This document shows, piece by piece, positions 40,289-64,000 of a stretch of 64,000 nucleotides of DNA (within the stretch, counting starts at the first letter, position 1; every line of letters begins with the position of its first letter). Under the pieces are notes generated by a model. It had not been told where the DNA came from. It saw nothing but the letters and a program-made list of their open reading frames with translations, and did no database searches. The position numbers and the translations under genes are program-made. Source of the DNA: Hybos culiciformis (taxonomy: Eukaryota > Arthropoda > Insecta > Diptera > Hybotidae). The DNA lies in contig OZ023273.1 in NCBI GenBank assembly GCA_964007475.1, forward strand, positions 98,498,533-98,562,532. Reading direction: 5' to 3'.

Positions 40289-41172
40289 ATAACATCACAT
40301 TGGAGAAGAATTCTGCGATAACATTCTTCATCATCACTAAATGATATCTAATAAAACTTATATTAAAAATAAAATTCAGCAAGTGTGGCGGGTATTACAA
40401 AATTTAGTAGTGGTGGTGGTAACCCATTAAGGGTTAGTGGTGGTTACCAAAAATTTTTACCGCCAAAAAATTATGAATATTCATTGAAAGCATCATCACC
40501 ACCACCACCACCACTACAAAAAATTAATTTAATAATAAAATTTCTTCAAGAAAAATCAAAATTACTAAAATTACAAAAAACAAGGTCTAATAATTACTTG
40601 CAAAATCTTTTATCATCATATCTCACGAATAATAATCTACAAAATAAATATTTCAAATTAATATTATTAATAAATGAATTCGAGCCAAAATTGAATTATT
40701 GTTTAGATTTAGAAATAAAAGAAACACAGAATAATAATAATAATAATATTAATTGTATAGAAATAGTAGAACAGCCACTACTCGTGTTAAAATTGTCAAC
40801 AACAATCGAAAGATATAAAATCATAATAATTATAATAATTAATAATAAAACGGAATTAAATGAATGGCAGAATAAAATATTATTAAATTTAAATACTAAC
40901 AAAAAAGCAATTAAATTAAAATTAAAAATCGAAAATCAATTGAAAAATCTAATAACGAATTATCGACTTTTTAGTATAAAATTTATTTTAAAATTTCTAT
41001 TTACTAAATTTATTATTATTTCATATAAATTATTAATATCAATTTTAATATTTAGCCTAATAATAATAATAATAATAATAATTATAATAATAAAAACAAT
41101 TTTATTGATAAATAAAATATATCATAAGAATATTAGTGAAATAAGATATTTTACCTCTTTTAATAAAGTGAA
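40289..41172 (+). other. Probable 5' part (UTR or alternative coding) of DPP exon 1
   Basis: A strong 3' splice site (pyrimidine-rich run ending TTTATTTCAG at 40288) precedes this stretch, which runs into the first coding ATG without a better acceptor. It therefore looks like the 5' part of an internal exon continuing to 41390, with at least one exon further upstream. It contains a short ATG frame (40341-40430, 29 codons, MISNKTYIKN...) and the long ATG-less frame described separately. No promoter can be named; TATA-like strings are everywhere in this AT-rich DNA. Confidence 0.5.

Positions 41173-41188
<16 letters not shown>
40380..41188 (+). CDS. Long ATG-less open frame overlapping the DPP start codon, function unknown
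   Basis: This frame is open from 40373 to the TGA at 41186-41188, with 267 codons from a GTG at 40385 and no ATG until its last sense codon. The first 45 or so residues look like real protein: Gly/Ser-rich, then GGYQKFLPPKNYEYS, then a run of five Pro. The rest is Lys/Asn/Ile/Leu-rich and ends with an Ile-rich hydrophobic run coded by an (ATA)n tract at about 41059-41090. It could be entered by splicing at the acceptor AG of 40378-40379. It overlaps the first 16 bases of the DPP coding region in a different frame. One in-phase option is a donor at 40585 (AAG|GTCTAA) joined to the AG at 41168, which would place this segment in front of residue 1 of the DPP protein. Alternatively it is the 3' exon of another gene, or a chance frame extended by simple repeats. 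I do not recognise it. Confidence 0.35.
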
Positions 41189-63373
<22,185 letters not shown>

Positions 63374-63790
63374 AAAGATTCAATAAATGTATACCTATTT
63401 GTTAAGGTTTCCTTAGCTATGTATATTTAAAATTAATTTATTAATTTTTATTTTTATTGTTTATTTATATTTTATTCTTTTTACAAAGTAAAAATGTTAA
63501 CAACAAAGTGCTTTAAAATAAAAGAAAACTTAAAAAAGAAGATCTGCAAAAGAAAAATAAACATTTTAAACATATTTTTAGCATAAAAATGTAAAGAAAT
63601 TTGCTCAATTTAGGCACTTTTTTATAAATTTAAATTAGTTTACTGATAGATTTGTCTAATCTTGATCAAATATGCTACAAAATCAAAATTTTTATTTGTC
63701 AAATCTAAAAATCAACTACCACAATTTTTTATTAAAAATAATTTGTATTAAAAAAAAGTAAGAAAGGCTGAGTTTTTTTTAAAATAATAT
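63374..63790 (+). other. 3' untranslated region of the DPP gene and downstream spacer
   Basis: AT-rich DNA after the stop codon with no open frame of note. It holds AATAAA hexamers at 63382-63387 and 63517-63522. The transcript end cannot be fixed from sequence. Confidence 0.55.
63517..63522 (+). terminator. Candidate poly(A) signal of the DPP gene
   Basis: AATAAA about 145 bases after the stop codon. An earlier AATAAA at 63382 is only 9 bases after the stop and would give a very short 3' UTR. In DNA this AT-rich the hexamer is frequent by chance. Confidence 0.35.
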
Positions 63791-63867
63791 CATTGAGTAA
63801 TAATATTTATAAGAGGGACAGAATTTATACAAGTGAATTTTTTTCTAAATAACTCAAAAATTATGAC
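63791..63867 (+). repeat. Partial second copy of the 20.6-kb foldback element
   Basis: CATTGAGTAATAATATTTAT through TCTAAATAACTCAAAAATTA matches the left arm of the element at 20612-20839 with only a few differences. The right arm is absent here. Confidence 0.75.
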
Positions 63868-64000
63868 ATTATTGACAATGTTTGAGTACTAGTAGATTAC
63901 AACACATGTTAAGAAAATTTGTTATTACAACGAGTTGTGTATACAGAAAAACACATGGACAAGCGTCAATACTTACATCACGAGACCGCTAGGTCAAGTG
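63868..64000. other. Window end, possible tRNA-like fragment cut off
   Basis: Minus-strand CACTTGACCTAGCGGTCTCG at the very end resembles the A-box start of a tRNA-derived repeat, but the window stops before a B box could be seen. Confidence 0.2.

Noticed and set aside
40341..40430. 29-codon ATG frame as the true start of the DPP protein
   Set aside because: It ends in a stop and no phase-consistent splice to the next coding exon is better than the ATG at 41173; kept only as a possible upstream frame.
40696..40902. Minus-strand 68-codon frame opposite the long open frame
   Set aside because: It is a shadow of repeated ATT/AAT triplets, with hydrophobic simple composition and no start context or splice support.

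Overview
The window is eukaryotic, very AT-rich (by eye about four-fifths A+T), with spliced genes, long introns and many small DNA transposons. The one gene I can identify, the intron style and the repeat types point to an insect. I cannot resolve the order from sequence alone.

Right-hand part (about 40.3-63.4 kb): one protein-coding gene on the + strand, rebuilt here from 12 coding exons. All GT/AG junctions and phases agree, giving an open frame of 861 codons including the stop. It is a type II membrane protein of the S9B dipeptidyl-peptidase IV family, closest in layout to DPP6/DPP10: short cytoplasmic Gly-rich tail, one membrane segment, eight-bladed propeller domain, alpha/beta-hydrolase domain. 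The nucleophile Ser of the GWSYGG box is Gly here, while the Asp and His of the triad and the double-Glu motif remain. It should therefore be a non-enzymatic family member; in animals these act as auxiliary subunits of Kv4 channels.

Just upstream of its start codon is a 267-codon open frame with no ATG start, in another reading frame. Inside intron 2, on the opposite strand, is a GC-richer island. It holds a 43-codon ATG-started segment with a hydrophobic stretch that ends at a consensus CAG|GTAAGT donor, a candidate first exon of a nested antisense gene.

Left-hand part (1-40.3 kb): almost gene-free AT-rich DNA. It carries a candidate orphan 3'-terminal exon (17.06 kb), a decayed coding remnant (32.6-33.0 kb, minus), hAT, TA-target and 9-bp-target miniature elements with target-site duplications readable by eye, and a composite element at 8.86-10.26 kb. 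The composite contains head-to-head tRNA-like segments and about twelve 41-42 bp tandem units. tRNA-derived (SINE-like) fragments recur across the window.

The introns of the DPP gene hold further elements: a 2.5-kb hAT-type element with a perfect 8-bp duplication (intron 6, with a nested element and a large hairpin inside), a hAT transposase C-terminal remnant (intron 7), and foldback elements in introns 1 and 7.
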